A stretch of DNA of 50,707 nt, taken from Bacillota bacterium (GTDB lineage: Bacteria > Bacillota > Bacilli > Bacillales_B > DSM-18226). Location of the stretch: positions 1-50,707 of the forward strand of contig JAUZQA010000001.1 of NCBI GenBank assembly GCA_030705665.1. The letters are read 5' to 3'. The notes beneath the pieces were generated by a model. That model was given only the letters and a program-made list of their open reading frames with translations. It was not told where the DNA came from and did not search any database. Shown piece after piece: positions 9,201-17,353 of the stretch (the stretch's first letter is position 1; each line of letters opens with the position of its first letter). The translations under genes and the position numbers were made by a program.

Positions 9201-11665
9201 AATGCAAAGCTTCCCGCAGTTACCGCCACCTGACCGCTCAAGGTCGAAGAGGAAAGCGGTTGCCCATAAGATATTGACGAAGCGGTCGGCCAGGTCGTTA
9301 TTGTCGGGTTTAGTTTATTCGTCGCTGTAAAAGTGACCTGGTTGCCATACACGGTACCAGCACTATTCGTCGCATAAGCACGCACATAATATGTTGTTCC
9401 CGTTTTAAGGTCCGACATCGACACGGTGAATGCTCCTGTTACGGATGCGGCACCACGGTCGACTTTACTATCAGATGTAGTGGGCGTACCGGTCGTATTC
9501 CAGCAGATTCCATGCGCAGTAGGATTGGGACTCCCGAGGTCCGTAATATTTCCATTTCCGATAGGGATTTCACCGGGAGTCGATGAGACTGCCTCTGTTG
9601 TGACTGTTGGAGCTTTCAGTGTCGTAAAACTTTTTTCTGTGCCGTACGAAGTACCACCGCTGTTCTTTGCGTATGCCCGTACATAGTACGTTGTGCCGCC
9701 TGAGAGTCCGGTAATTGATGATGTAAACACGCCAACGCCGGTACCATCGATTGTTCGATTCGATGCAGTTGTTGGTCCGGTGGTTGTCGCCCAGCAAATT
9801 CCACGCTCAGTTACTGGTGCACCACCTGCGGATGTCACATTGCCTCCGCCAGTGGCCGTTGATGCTGTTATTGCGCTGATATTGTCAGATGTAACAGTCG
9901 GGGCTGCCAGGGCAGCTCCGATGAGCCGTGTATCATGAGCGGATAAGGAGTTCTTATCGGTCGCAGTAATGGTAACAGTACGGGTACCCGTGCCTGCCGT
10001 GGTTGATTTAAAATAAACGCTCTGCATAACTCTTGCAACAGCACGATTGTTTGCATTCGCATTAAAGGTGAATGTCAATGCAGTTCCGCCCATAGTTTTG
10101 TATCCTATAGTATTTGTCTCTATTGTGCCGAAGCTTTGAGAGATTGTGGCGATTGCAACATTGTCAACCGATAGCGTTGTCCCGTTGACCGCGATCGTAG
10201 GGCTTGTGGGAATGGTGTAAATTCCAAGTTGATCCGCAGCATTTGCATTTCCGGTAATTTGGACAACTAAGGAGCCTCCGTTCCAATCGGCATCTCCATC
10301 AATATCGTTAACTGCTGACGAACTGAACCCGCCGTTAGCTCCATTGAATGAGTAAATAAAAACAGAATCGGGAAGATCGATACGCGGAGATGTATTGACA
10401 GGAGAAATGCAGCCATTTGTGCCCTGATTATTTGTACTTGTAAGGTTTACGTTTAAGATGACTACTTCAGAACCGGCAAATACGAAACGGGTATCGTCTG
10501 CATACCCGTCACCATCATAGTCACCGTAGGTTGCTCCTTCAAGGATTGATGTCGCTTGTACAGCAGTAACAATTATTCCGGATTTCTCCAGATACAGTTT
10601 GTCACCAGCCTTGAAATCCCAAATTCTGTTGCGAACAGGTGTGTCTGCGGAATCAATGATAAATGTATTGGAGCCACCAAGACCAAAAAGGTCATTACTT
10701 CCCGGGCCACCGTTTATTATGTCATCGCCGTTTCCATAATATGGATAATTTATCCATATATTTCTTAAAACAGCATCTGTAAAGTAAGAGTGAATTGACC
10801 CACTGTTGTCTGCATATATATGTACATTATTATTACCATTGGCACCATTGCGGGCTGCAAAATTACTCTGTCCGCCGCTTCCGCCCGCAGCTCCGCCAAA
10901 TCCACCACCACCACCACCACCAGCCCCACCGAATGCTCCGCCAAGACCGGTTATTGATGCTGAAGATATTGCACTATTTCCGCCTGTTCCACCATTACTA
11001 CCAGAGGCGGTTCCACCTACATTTCCAAATCCGTTAAGGAGTAATGGTGGATTATGCAAATACGGATAAGCGCCACCACCTCCTCCTCCACCACCCAGTC
11101 CACCGCAGGCACCCGGTGGAGCGGTACCATATAAACCGCCACCACCACCACCACCACCACCACCTAATCCGCCATTGCCTGGATACAAATCTGAACAATC
11201 AATACCATTGAAACCATCTCCAAAAATAACATCATCACCGGCACCACCGTTGATTGTGTCTTTGCCACCACCACCCAGGCCGCCTTTATTATCATTATTG
11301 ACATACGAAACCGTGCGACCGCCTGCACCACCGCCGCTGCCATCGCCAAAGATCACGTCATCCCCAGCGGTTCCGTTAATAGTTGTATCGCTGCTTCCAC
11401 CATTTCCACCATTTCCTCCACAAGTGAATGTACCATTGGAACCATTGGATCCACCACCGCCGCCACCGCTTCCTCCACCGCAAATAAAGTTTCCGGGAGC
11501 TGCAAAGCTCGTCCCAATTGCCACCGACAAACTGATTGCAAACAGAGCACCGCGAAGGACCATCGATCTGCCCCAAACCCTGCCGCGGAAGCGACATGCA
11601 TCCCTGTTGAATTCGTTTCTTTTTAAAACTGTTACTACCGGCAAGTCTGGACGTTGATCGTGCAT
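6242..11665 (-). CDS. Giant Gly-rich/RTX/Fn3 secreted adhesin-like protein with type IX sorting tail
   Basis: An 1807-residue protein. A signal segment (LFAISLSVAIGTSFA, about 42-56) sits behind an unusually long N-region. Residues 60-320 are glycine-rich with poly-Gly runs and RTX-type calcium-binding repeats (GTAGDDVIFGDG, GGAGDDVIFGDG, GNGDDIINGGPG). A cadherin-like region (about 420-580) is followed by two Fn3-like repeats (about 587-778; TYYVRAYA motifs), two near-identical 77-residue MBG-like repeats (about 787-933), two more Fn3 domains (933-1128), a long beta-rich part, and the Por sorting tail (about 1728-1807; DIFDVRGRLKTTLV, GLYVLRLNVG). The ATG at 11665 has AAGGAT upstream; an internal ATG at 11563 would give a conventional signal peptide and is a credible alternative. 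The product is likely an exported calcium-stabilised adhesin or matrix protein. Confidence 0.85.
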   Translation of the reverse strand: MHDQRPDLPVVTVLKRNEFNRDACRFRGRVWGRSMVLRGALFAISLSVAIGTSFAAPGNFICGGGSGGGGGGSNGSNGTFTCGGNGGNGGSSDTTINGTAGDDVIFGDGSGGGAGGRTVSYVNNDNKGGLGGGGKDTINGGAGDDVIFGDGFNGIDCSDLYPGNGGLGGGGGGGGGGLYGTAPPGACGGLGGGGGGGGAYPYLHNPPLLLNGFGNVGGTASGSNGGTGGNSAISSASITGLGGAFGGAGGGGGGGFGGAAGGSGGQSNFAARNGANGNNNVHIYADNSGSIHSYFTDAVLRNIWINYPYYGNGDDIINGGPGSNDLFGLGGSNTFIIDSADTPVRNRIWDFKAGDKLYLEKSGIIVTAVQATSILEGATYGDYDGDGYADDTRFVFAGSEVVILNVNLTSTNNQGTNGCISPVNTSPRIDLPDSVFIYSFNGANGGFSSSAVNDIDGDADWNGGSLVVQITGNANAADQLGIYTIPTSPTIAVNGTTLSVDNVAIATISQSFGTIETNTIGYKTMGGTALTFTFNANANNRAVARVMQSVYFKSTTAGTGTRTVTITATDKNSLSAHDTRLIGAALAAPTVTSDNISAITASTATGGGNVTSAGGAPVTERGICWATTTGPTTASNRTIDGTGVGVFTSSITGLSGGTTYYVRAYAKNSGGTSYGTEKSFTTLKAPTVTTEAVSSTPGEIPIGNGNITDLGSPNPTAHGICWNTTGTPTTSDSKVDRGAASVTGAFTVSMSDLKTGTTYYVRAYATNSAGTVYGNQVTFTATNKLNPTITTWPTASSISYGQPLSSSTLSGQVAVTAGSFAFTTPATVPNAGTASQSVTFTPVDSTNYNVATHNVNVTVSKAPPTITTWPSASAITYGQPLASSTLSGQVAVTAGSFAFTTPAAVPNAGTGNQSVTFTPADTANYLTAVQNVSVTVNGPLAPVVSVPPVVDKNGKCANPPQFVWHRLVNATGYRFQLSLSNGFSPTVLDTVLTDTVFTPDTLSFATRYYWRIAAQYGAVPGLFTPADSIYTIVLPPAVSPVITSQFPDSVRVGSTVRLTWKTIDAINRYRIQLSTDSSFGQTYIDTIITDLGAYLAQNLSSNTKWYYRIAAVNDGGNGPWSGVYGFTTAPSDTASKQVVSTVVVDSIATPLPQIKINTGGSNNLSDLVITVAEKNQKIIDTSIAQVSSVYDFTRSPVLILRDTIQIKVTIPDTFFDGTAITPKDIADIRAYQVDTAKVMRIIPGAVIDSSKRTISFRTARLDVFTLAIDRIPPNIVDKTIGLPVNSGSVPVISGQILDNITNCQVYVYFRKGGDAGYDSLPATVNSDGTFESTLSNKTMDMNGFEYYIGATDGANRVTIKRQDFPVTLSGVGDTTKLPVNQWNLFSAPLTLSDSRISALMVNMGQYGKDWKLFQRSLTSVADSFVEYGPNLTSFSTGHSFWLKTSKADMKIIAGSGTTTPVNKCYEITIPPRSWAAIGSPFLFTVGWKSIKDSTGASADSLIGPYAYTNDNWVPPISIDKLDPWKGYYVFNSAHTSITIRIPSLRNQPSLQKSSLAAASGVTGQFEWVVKSKVGSDLNNYFGIARKATNGYDAGIDCPKPSAPQSDAPVTWFKRPELSGMSNQFQTDFTSFKDGGAMWTAVIGNLKPAGQCICSISGLETMGDSIVCKLVDSRGAGVHDMRQGSYTFVAADGEQSREVYIIAGTQGYVDAFVAKTPLAPQKMVLTLGSNPIRQMAQIRYALPWSSSQRNVRLDIFDVRGRLKTTLVNAIQKEGFYTVNWNAQTAAGLYVLRLNVGNQRLTARLNVVR
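8865..9310 (-). repeat. Two tandem 231-bp coding repeats (77-residue module)
   Basis: Within the giant gene, the block containing GACCGCTCAA at 9001 recurs at 9232, a period of 231 nt (77 residues). Both copies encode ITTWP..S.ISYGQPL..STLSGQVAV and SVTFTP.D..NY. Nucleotide identity is high, so the duplication is recent or homogenised. The module resembles the MBG-type surface repeat. Confidence 0.8.
11137..11165. repeat. (CCA)n trinucleotide run encoding poly-Gly
   Basis: Nine or so uninterrupted CCA units on the plus strand encode a Gly run in the minus-strand giant protein. A shorter run lies near 10902-10923. Because the unit is three bases, slippage would change length without breaking the frame. 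Confidence 0.8.
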
Positions 11666-11794
11666 ATAGTTATCCTTTTTAAGTAAAAATTACTCATTAT
11701 ACCTGAATAAGCTTTTTGCTGTTGCGGAATGCATCTGGCAAAAAAAAACAAGTCTCATTGTACGATATAATGGAAATTATTGACAACTATAGTC

Positions 11795-11829
11795 ACCTAC
11801 GGATTCATGAAAGCGTAGGTCTCTTTTTT
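11795..11829 (+). terminator. Rho-independent terminator-like hairpin
   Basis: A perfect 7-bp stem ACCTACG/CGTAGGT with a 12-nt loop is followed by CTCTTTTTT on the plus strand. No plus-strand gene lies upstream, so it may end an unseen small RNA or be part of a leader structure on the other strand. Confidence 0.4.
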
Positions 11830-11860
11830 AGGCACACTGTGCCTTTTTGTGGGTCGACGC
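11826..11860 (+). other. Conserved hairpin motif, copy 1
   Basis: TTTTAGGCAC-ACT-GTGCCTTTTT followed by GTGGGTCGACGC. It matches 25914-25948 over about 35 bases. The stem differs by a compensatory change (A-T here, G-C there), so pairing seems to be preserved. See the second copy. Confidence 0.55.
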
Positions 11861-11863
11861 TTT

Positions 11864-11900
11864 GATAGTTGATAGTTGATAGTTGATAGTTGATAGTTGA
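11864..11900. repeat. Heptanucleotide tandem repeat (GATAGTT)x5
   Basis: Five perfect GATAGTT units followed by GA. It is non-coding and lies about 200 nt upstream of the giant gene start. Such arrays are prone to copy-number change. Confidence 0.85.
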
Positions 11901-12094
11901 CGGAGAATACAACTCACTCACAATTTAATCTTTCCAATTGGTGAGCGGCGAATCGTCAAATATTCAACAAATTAAGTACTTATGGAGGTCGTGGTATAAT
12001 CACAGTTAAAACTAGTCACCCATAAAAAATTACTGAAGCGCCCTTTTTTATTCTGATCTGAAGATAGTCGCATAAAATGAAGACTGGAAATGAT

Positions 12095-12853
12095 TTAGCC
12101 TGACAACCTGCCCGGCAGCACACCAAGTACGCTGTGACACGCCTCGCAAAAGGTTGCATAGCGGCGAAACCCGACATTCTGGCTATGACCTTCCATTGAA
12201 AGGGGGACCTGTTGCTTTCGAGCCTGTAGAAATGCTGCTAAGCGCACCCGGTTAAGCAGCGTTCTGAAATTCATTCCACACCGTTCATTCACCATGCAGC
12301 TGACCGTTTTCTGGTTACTTTTAAGCTCTCGGGCAACTGCTTGTATTGAAAGCTCGGGATTGCGGAACAGTTCTTTTTTTATCAGAACATCTGCTAATTT
12401 CCGGCACAGCGGATCATCAGCTTTTAATAGTTTTTCATGGATCTGTTCAGTCCAGCGAAGGAGTCCATCGGGAGAAACAACCTGTAGGGCAGGTAGTGGC
12501 AGATGTTCACGGATAGTTGTGATGAGTTTTTCCTTGTCTGCTGGTTTGACAAGATAGTCGCGCGCACCTTGTTTCATACACAATGCTGCTGTTTCAGCAT
12601 GGTTAATACCGGATAACATCAGTACCGGTAGTCGCGGGTAGCTCTCAAGGATCTGATGCAGGGCTTGAATGCCGTCTGTTTCAGGCATGGTGATATCGAG
12701 AAGTACAAGATTCACTCCCTGCTCAATGTGGGGCCACGCATTATTGAAGCTGTTACTGGTAATTACCGGAGAAATGCCCCCACTTTCAAGTGTCAGTACC
12801 AGCGTTTCGCTCAAAAACTCATCATCATCAATAATAAGGATTGGTTTATTCAT
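12095..12853 (-). CDS. Response regulator, receiver plus AraC-type DNA-binding domain
   Basis: A 252-residue regulator. The receiver domain (1-120) has the acidic pair at Asp10/Asp11, the phosphoacceptor Asp53 in LLDITMPETDG, Ser81 and Lys103 in YLVKPADKEK. After a linker comes an AraC-like helix-turn-helix region (about 155-252; LSIQAVARELKSNQKTVSCMVNERCGMNFRTLLNRVRLA). The second helix-turn-helix (VGFRRYATFCEACHSVLGVLPGRL) still follows the family pattern. The ATG at 12853 begins the receiver; the open frame extends to 12922 but the extra residues are not part of the fold. No sensor kinase is in the window. It sits between the giant adhesin gene and the bcs operon, either of which it might control. 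Confidence 0.85.
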   Translation of the reverse strand: MNKPILIIDDDEFLSETLVLTLESGGISPVITSNSFNNAWPHIEQGVNLVLLDITMPETDGIQALHQILESYPRLPVLMLSGINHAETAALCMKQGARDYLVKPADKEKLITTIREHLPLPALQVVSPDGLLRWTEQIHEKLLKADDPLCRKLADVLIKKELFRNPELSIQAVARELKSNQKTVSCMVNERCGMNFRTLLNRVRLAAFLQARKQQVPLSMEGHSQNVGFRRYATFCEACHSVLGVLPGRLSG

Positions 12854-13396
12854 ATTTCTTGTCTCTGCAATATCCGGAACCCGATACCCCGGTTCTCTTT
12901 GTGGTAGAGACCCAAATCGCAAATATCACAAGACTCGAACAAAGGCTTGTAAAGAGAATGCTGGAAAAGATTGTCTGGAGATCGGGCCGCATACAAATCA
13001 ATTCTTATCATTGTTGACATATTTACACTTGAAGTTAGTTTTTCATTGTACAATACCTGATACGATAATTTCAAGATGCAGTAATTGAATATATTGAGGC
13101 ACCCATAGGAAGATGGCTCGCACAGATCACAAAAATATAAAGTAGGAATATTTAGTTAGTAACGGTTCAATTTTTTCGATATAGAGAGAGACTTATTTAC
13201 AAATTCATTTTCATTGCAATTGAAATGTTTACCAAAGTACATATTCTGCAGTTGTTGCAAAAAATGCAACAACTGAATCGGAAGTTCAGAATCGTGTACA
13301 TCCGGCAAAAGTGGATTATAGCATTTCAATTTCCCAAGAGCGGAGCGGGATTGCTGAAGAAAGCACTTGCCATCCGCTCAATCCTTGCGCGGCAGG
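12854..13396. other. Intergenic region between bcsC 3' end and the regulator
   Basis: About 540 bases. AT-rich on the regulator side, it becomes GC-rich after about 13330, at the edge of the bcs block. It contains the 11-bp perfect hairpin at 13249-13275. The open plus frame 13225-13434 runs into bcsC and looks non-coding. Confidence 0.4.
13249..13275. terminator. Perfect 11-bp hairpin downstream of bcsC
   Basis: CAGTTGTTGCA, a five-A loop, then TGCAACAACTG. It lies about 120 nt past the bcsC stop. There is no U-tract on the minus strand, so it could be a mRNA 3' stabiliser, a factor-assisted terminator or a protein-binding palindrome. Confidence 0.4.
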
Positions 13397-16300
13397 TCAA
13401 TCGCCGCCCTTCAGTGCGAACCGTAAAAATGTGACCGCGCAAATCTCGCGATAATCATCACCGGTATGCAGCTCGGCCCGTGCCCCAAGAGTCATCTGTG
13501 GGGTGAGTACATAACCGAGCTCAAGCCCGCCGTCAACCCCCAGTCCGAGCGATTTGCGACTCGGATACCAGGCCTTCGGTTCGGACATCTGCGCACTCAC
13601 CGCAAGCGGATAGTAGGGAGCCTCATCCATCTGGAACCACGTCACGCCAGGCTCGAAGGTCAACTGCCATGTTATCGCCTGATAGCTGCCCTGCCAGTCA
13701 ATCGGCAAACCACAGTGAAGAAAGCGCTGAGGACTGAAGTAGCCGCCGTGGCCGTAAGTAAACTTAGATAAGTTGCGCTCAAAAGCCATGGCGGAAACTG
13801 TAATTCCAGTCTCCAGGCGCATGCTCTTTGGGCTTTGCAGCTCCCACCGAATGCCGAGGTGCGCTGCGAGTGAGTGATTCGACTCGACATTCGTGCCGGT
13901 CAGGTAATTGTAGTCAAGTACCGCGTAAGACCTGGAATTGTGACCATCATAGCTCAAGGTCACTGCCCCGCCCTGCTTTACCACTCCACCCCAAACACGC
14001 CCGGTACCGGGGTCTGAAACCCCTGCGAACGAGAGCACACTTTCCTCCACCGGCCGGCGCGAGGCTTCGAGTGTCAGGGTGATATCGCGAAAAGCTCGTT
14101 TCCAGCACAGACCGCCGACTATGTTCAAACAGGCGAATTTCACGGGGGTGACGCCCAGATCGAGCTGCCAACCGCGGTGCCCATACCCTACCCCGAGAGC
14201 TACGCCATCCGCCTCGATATCGCGCGGACCAACGGTCCCCTTGACGGTGCCAAAGAGCGTATCGGGACCGTTATCAAAGACGAGTCGTCCAGCACTGAGA
14301 TGGGTGGGTGTGACCTGAAGAGACAGCGTCCCCCACGGATTCGGAAGCTCTAGCCGCGAAGGCGCCTTTAGCTCGAACAGCGCATCCCGGCCGGGCTCGC
14401 CCTGTCGCGACCGCATCGTGATGTCCGGCTTGATCTTAATGCCAGTGACAGAACGTATCCGTTGCGTCTCGGACTGAATATCCGAACGCAAATGCTCGAG
14501 CTCGCCCTCTGGTTGCTGGGTTTGTGAGGGCTGTCTGGTTATCGTTTTATCCTTAGAGGTAAGCGTCGCGTCAAAACGCATTTCATCCTCAACGAGACTG
14601 TTTGCCTGAGCGAGCTCCTTGAGCGCTGCTGTATAGCTCTCTGACTTGGCGTCTAGGCGAGCAATAAACAGGTGAAGGCGCGGATCACCACCACGCACCT
14701 GCAGTCCCTGTCGCAGAGCCTTGTGAGCCTTGGCCAGGTCGACACCGCCGCCTAAAGCCGCATACGTTAAGCCTTGCAGTGCATCGAGGTTGCCGGGATC
14801 CCGCTTCAAAACGAGATCAAACTGCCCGGCAGCTGCCACATAATCGCCGGCATCGTGTAAAACCCGCCCGTAGGCGTTGGCGATTTGTGGATCGAGAGGA
14901 CGAGCTCCAGTCCAGGGGGCCAGCTCACTCCGGGCACCGGCCAGATCACCTTGTGACCGTAGCGAGTCGGAAACACGCACCGCGCAACCAATGCGCAGCT
15001 TCTGGAGCGCAAACAGCTCTGCAGACGCCAGACCAGGCTGAGCAGCAAGCTCATCGAGAACGGCCATCGCCTCACTGGTGCGGCCAGCCCGCAGCAGCAA
15101 CGCCGCTATCTGCAGCTGCACACCCGGCACCTCGGCCGATGCAGTATCTCCCGCATGCAGCAGCAATATGGCATGATCAACCTCGCCAATGTCGGCCCAT
15201 GCCTCGGCGACAATCGCCAGATTGGTAGGGCTGGGTGCCGCCCGCTCGAGCCCTGAGAGCTGCATACGAGCGGCACTCACTCCACCGATGCGAAAGGTAC
15301 GCACCGCCTTTTCGGCGGCAAGACGCACCTCGAGCCGCCGGCGCAGATTGTCGATCTCGCCAGAGGAGGCCGGTGCAGCAATAGTGCTGAGCAGCTCGAG
15401 GCTACGCTCATACTCGCCACGCTGCTCGGCAATCCGCGCCTCGGCCAGAACCGCCTCGGGAAGTCCCGGCTCGGCCGCAAGCAGCGCCTTGACCGAACGT
15501 TGTGCCTCGTCAAGTTCGCCAAGCTCGAGATCCAGGTTCATCAGATCGAGCCACACCTGTGAAGCGCGCGGATCGAGGCCGGCCGCGGCCACCAGCGTAT
15601 CACGAGCGGCAATGACATCGCCCGCCTGGCGCAGATGTATCGCCCGCAGCCGCGACTGCTCGGCCCGCAGATCTTCCGGACTAAAGGCGGCAGACGCATC
15701 AATGTCGCGCAACGCCTCGTTGGCAACCGCTGCCTGCTCATCCAGGTTGGCACGCAGCAGCAGCGACACCAGCCTGCGCAGACCCGCGGTGTCGGTAGGT
15801 GGCTCGGTCATCAGCTCTTGCAAGTTGTGTTGAGCTCTTGAGAGATCGCCCCGATCGAGCAAAACTTCGTCAAGAGCCAAGACAGCCTGGTACCGCTCAG
15901 CCGAAGCTGAGGTTGCCGCGTGCTCGAGTAATGCTTGCGCCTCGTCGAGCCGGCCCTCACGCCGTAGCTTGTCGGCACGCTTGATGGCCTGCCAAAGCTC
16001 AGCGGTGAGCAACAACGGCTGCCATAGCTCGGGCCGTTCTGGGGCGAGCTCCCGCACTTGGTACAACAGCTCAGCGGCCTTGTCGAAGTCCTCGCGTGCC
16101 AGTGCGACGCTCGCTAACCCCACCAGTGTTTCAGTGTCGCTCTCAGCACCAAGAATGCTCTGGAATTTCTCTTCGGCCTGGTCCAGCTCGCCGGCCTTGA
16201 GAGCCTGAAAAGCCTGGCGTAAGGCCTCTTGCTGTTCCAGGCGCGGCTTGAGCTGTTCCAGGCGACGGCGCAGCTCATTATCTTGCGGGTTTGCGCTCAC

Positions 16301-17218
16301 GTAATCCTGCAGACACTGTAGCGCCTGCGGGCTATCGCCGAGCCATATGACAGCCCGACGCCAGCCGGCGTGCGCTTGGTTACTTACTGTCGGCGTCCCG
16401 GCGAGCTGCTGCAATAAACTGATGCCGCGAGTGCGAGTGGAGTCCACGTAGGTGAGATGAAGCGCGAGCGCAAGCTGCACATGGGCTGCTTTGGGGTACA
16501 GCTCGGCCAGGCGCTCGAGACCGGCGTGGGCGGCATCCCAGCCGTCGGGAGCGGCGGCGAGCACTTGATAGTACTCGAGGCCCGAAAGGGTGGTGGGCTC
16601 GGTTTCGCCAAACGCCTTCCAGTAATGTCGCAAGGCCTCTTGAGGGTGGCCTGACTTGGAAAGCAATCGCGCTTCCCGCAGCTCAGCCGCGACCTGATCG
16701 CCTCCGCGAAGTATCGCGCGCACGAACACGAGCCGACCATCCTGCGGATCCGCCTCCTGGAGCTCACGCAGGCGCCGCTGCGCCTCCGCCAGCGCGCCTA
16801 CGGTGGCGGCATGAACCGCCAGCTCGCTGAGCGCGGTCGTGTGTTTTGGCTGCGAGAGAAGCAGCTTACGCCACACTTCGGCCGCCTTATCTGCGCGCCC
16901 GCGTTGCATCCAGATGTATGCCTGAGCTTCGAGGATCTCCGCTGTGCTTTTTTGTGTATCTGGAGTTGCGGCTAATTCAGAACGGATGAAAGACTTCTCC
17001 ATTACGCTGCTTTGCGCAGCAACGGGAGAGCACAGCCCAAACACGAAGCAGGTTGCCAAAGCGTATGCATACACGGGGTGTCTGGAACCGGCGTGGCCGA
17101 TCTTGCACGTGGGAGCCTGGGGGGACACAAAGGCGCGCCTCCAACTCCCGAAAAATCCGAAGAAACAGTTTGTACCCCTGAACGGTAACACCGGAGCGCC
17201 TGTCATTGACTGATACAT
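13397..17218 (-). CDS. bcsC: BcsC, cellulose export TPR/outer-membrane porin
   Basis: Exports nascent cellulose across the periplasm and outer membrane. It is a 1273-residue protein: a signal segment (ALATCFVFGLCSPVAAQ) after a long N-region, roughly 800 residues of tandem TPR helices (repeated A..LL.....P....A), and the BcsC C-terminal beta-barrel in the last 370 or so residues. It ends in strands such as LRFALKGGD. The E. coli protein is about 1157 residues, so this one is a little longer, mostly in TPR repeats. I chose the ATG at 17218 because GGGAG lies 5-6 nt upstream; frames to 17269 lack a better site. It is the last gene of the bcs operon, about 135 nt after bcsB, and is GC-rich like its neighbours. 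Confidence 0.92.
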   Translation of the reverse strand: MYQSMTGAPVLPFRGTNCFFGFFGSWRRAFVSPQAPTCKIGHAGSRHPVYAYALATCFVFGLCSPVAAQSSVMEKSFIRSELAATPDTQKSTAEILEAQAYIWMQRGRADKAAEVWRKLLLSQPKHTTALSELAVHAATVGALAEAQRRLRELQEADPQDGRLVFVRAILRGGDQVAAELREARLLSKSGHPQEALRHYWKAFGETEPTTLSGLEYYQVLAAAPDGWDAAHAGLERLAELYPKAAHVQLALALHLTYVDSTRTRGISLLQQLAGTPTVSNQAHAGWRRAVIWLGDSPQALQCLQDYVSANPQDNELRRRLEQLKPRLEQQEALRQAFQALKAGELDQAEEKFQSILGAESDTETLVGLASVALAREDFDKAAELLYQVRELAPERPELWQPLLLTAELWQAIKRADKLRREGRLDEAQALLEHAATSASAERYQAVLALDEVLLDRGDLSRAQHNLQELMTEPPTDTAGLRRLVSLLLRANLDEQAAVANEALRDIDASAAFSPEDLRAEQSRLRAIHLRQAGDVIAARDTLVAAAGLDPRASQVWLDLMNLDLELGELDEAQRSVKALLAAEPGLPEAVLAEARIAEQRGEYERSLELLSTIAAPASSGEIDNLRRRLEVRLAAEKAVRTFRIGGVSAARMQLSGLERAAPSPTNLAIVAEAWADIGEVDHAILLLHAGDTASAEVPGVQLQIAALLLRAGRTSEAMAVLDELAAQPGLASAELFALQKLRIGCAVRVSDSLRSQGDLAGARSELAPWTGARPLDPQIANAYGRVLHDAGDYVAAAGQFDLVLKRDPGNLDALQGLTYAALGGGVDLAKAHKALRQGLQVRGGDPRLHLFIARLDAKSESYTAALKELAQANSLVEDEMRFDATLTSKDKTITRQPSQTQQPEGELEHLRSDIQSETQRIRSVTGIKIKPDITMRSRQGEPGRDALFELKAPSRLELPNPWGTLSLQVTPTHLSAGRLVFDNGPDTLFGTVKGTVGPRDIEADGVALGVGYGHRGWQLDLGVTPVKFACLNIVGGLCWKRAFRDITLTLEASRRPVEESVLSFAGVSDPGTGRVWGGVVKQGGAVTLSYDGHNSRSYAVLDYNYLTGTNVESNHSLAAHLGIRWELQSPKSMRLETGITVSAMAFERNLSKFTYGHGGYFSPQRFLHCGLPIDWQGSYQAITWQLTFEPGVTWFQMDEAPYYPLAVSAQMSEPKAWYPSRKSLGLGVDGGLELGYVLTPQMTLGARAELHTGDDYREICAVTFLRFALKGGD

Positions 17219-17353
17219 AGAGACTCCCATCTTGGATATAGAGCGCCGTCCACCGCGAAGTGGTAGCAACCCTAGGTAAAACCCCTGTCAAAAAAGCACC
17301 AGGCTCTGGTCATAGTAGGCTAGAAACGAAGCAGGTCAGGACAAACACAGCAA

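Larger units (their letters stand above)
11666..12094. other. Structured intergenic region upstream of the giant gene
   Basis: About 430 bases that carry no gene. It contains a hairpin ACCTACG/CGTAGGT (11795-11820) followed by TCTCTTTTTT, the conserved AGGCAC/GTGCCT hairpin motif (11826-11860), and a five-copy heptanucleotide tandem repeat (11864-11900). It should also hold the promoter of the giant gene. Confidence 0.5.

Noticed and set aside
11175..11657. Pro-rich plus-strand frame in the giant gene
   Set aside because: It is the complement of the GGT/GGC Gly codons and so a shadow of the minus-strand gene.
11864..11900. CRISPR-like array
   Set aside because: The repeat unit is only 7 bp with no spacers and no cas genes nearby.
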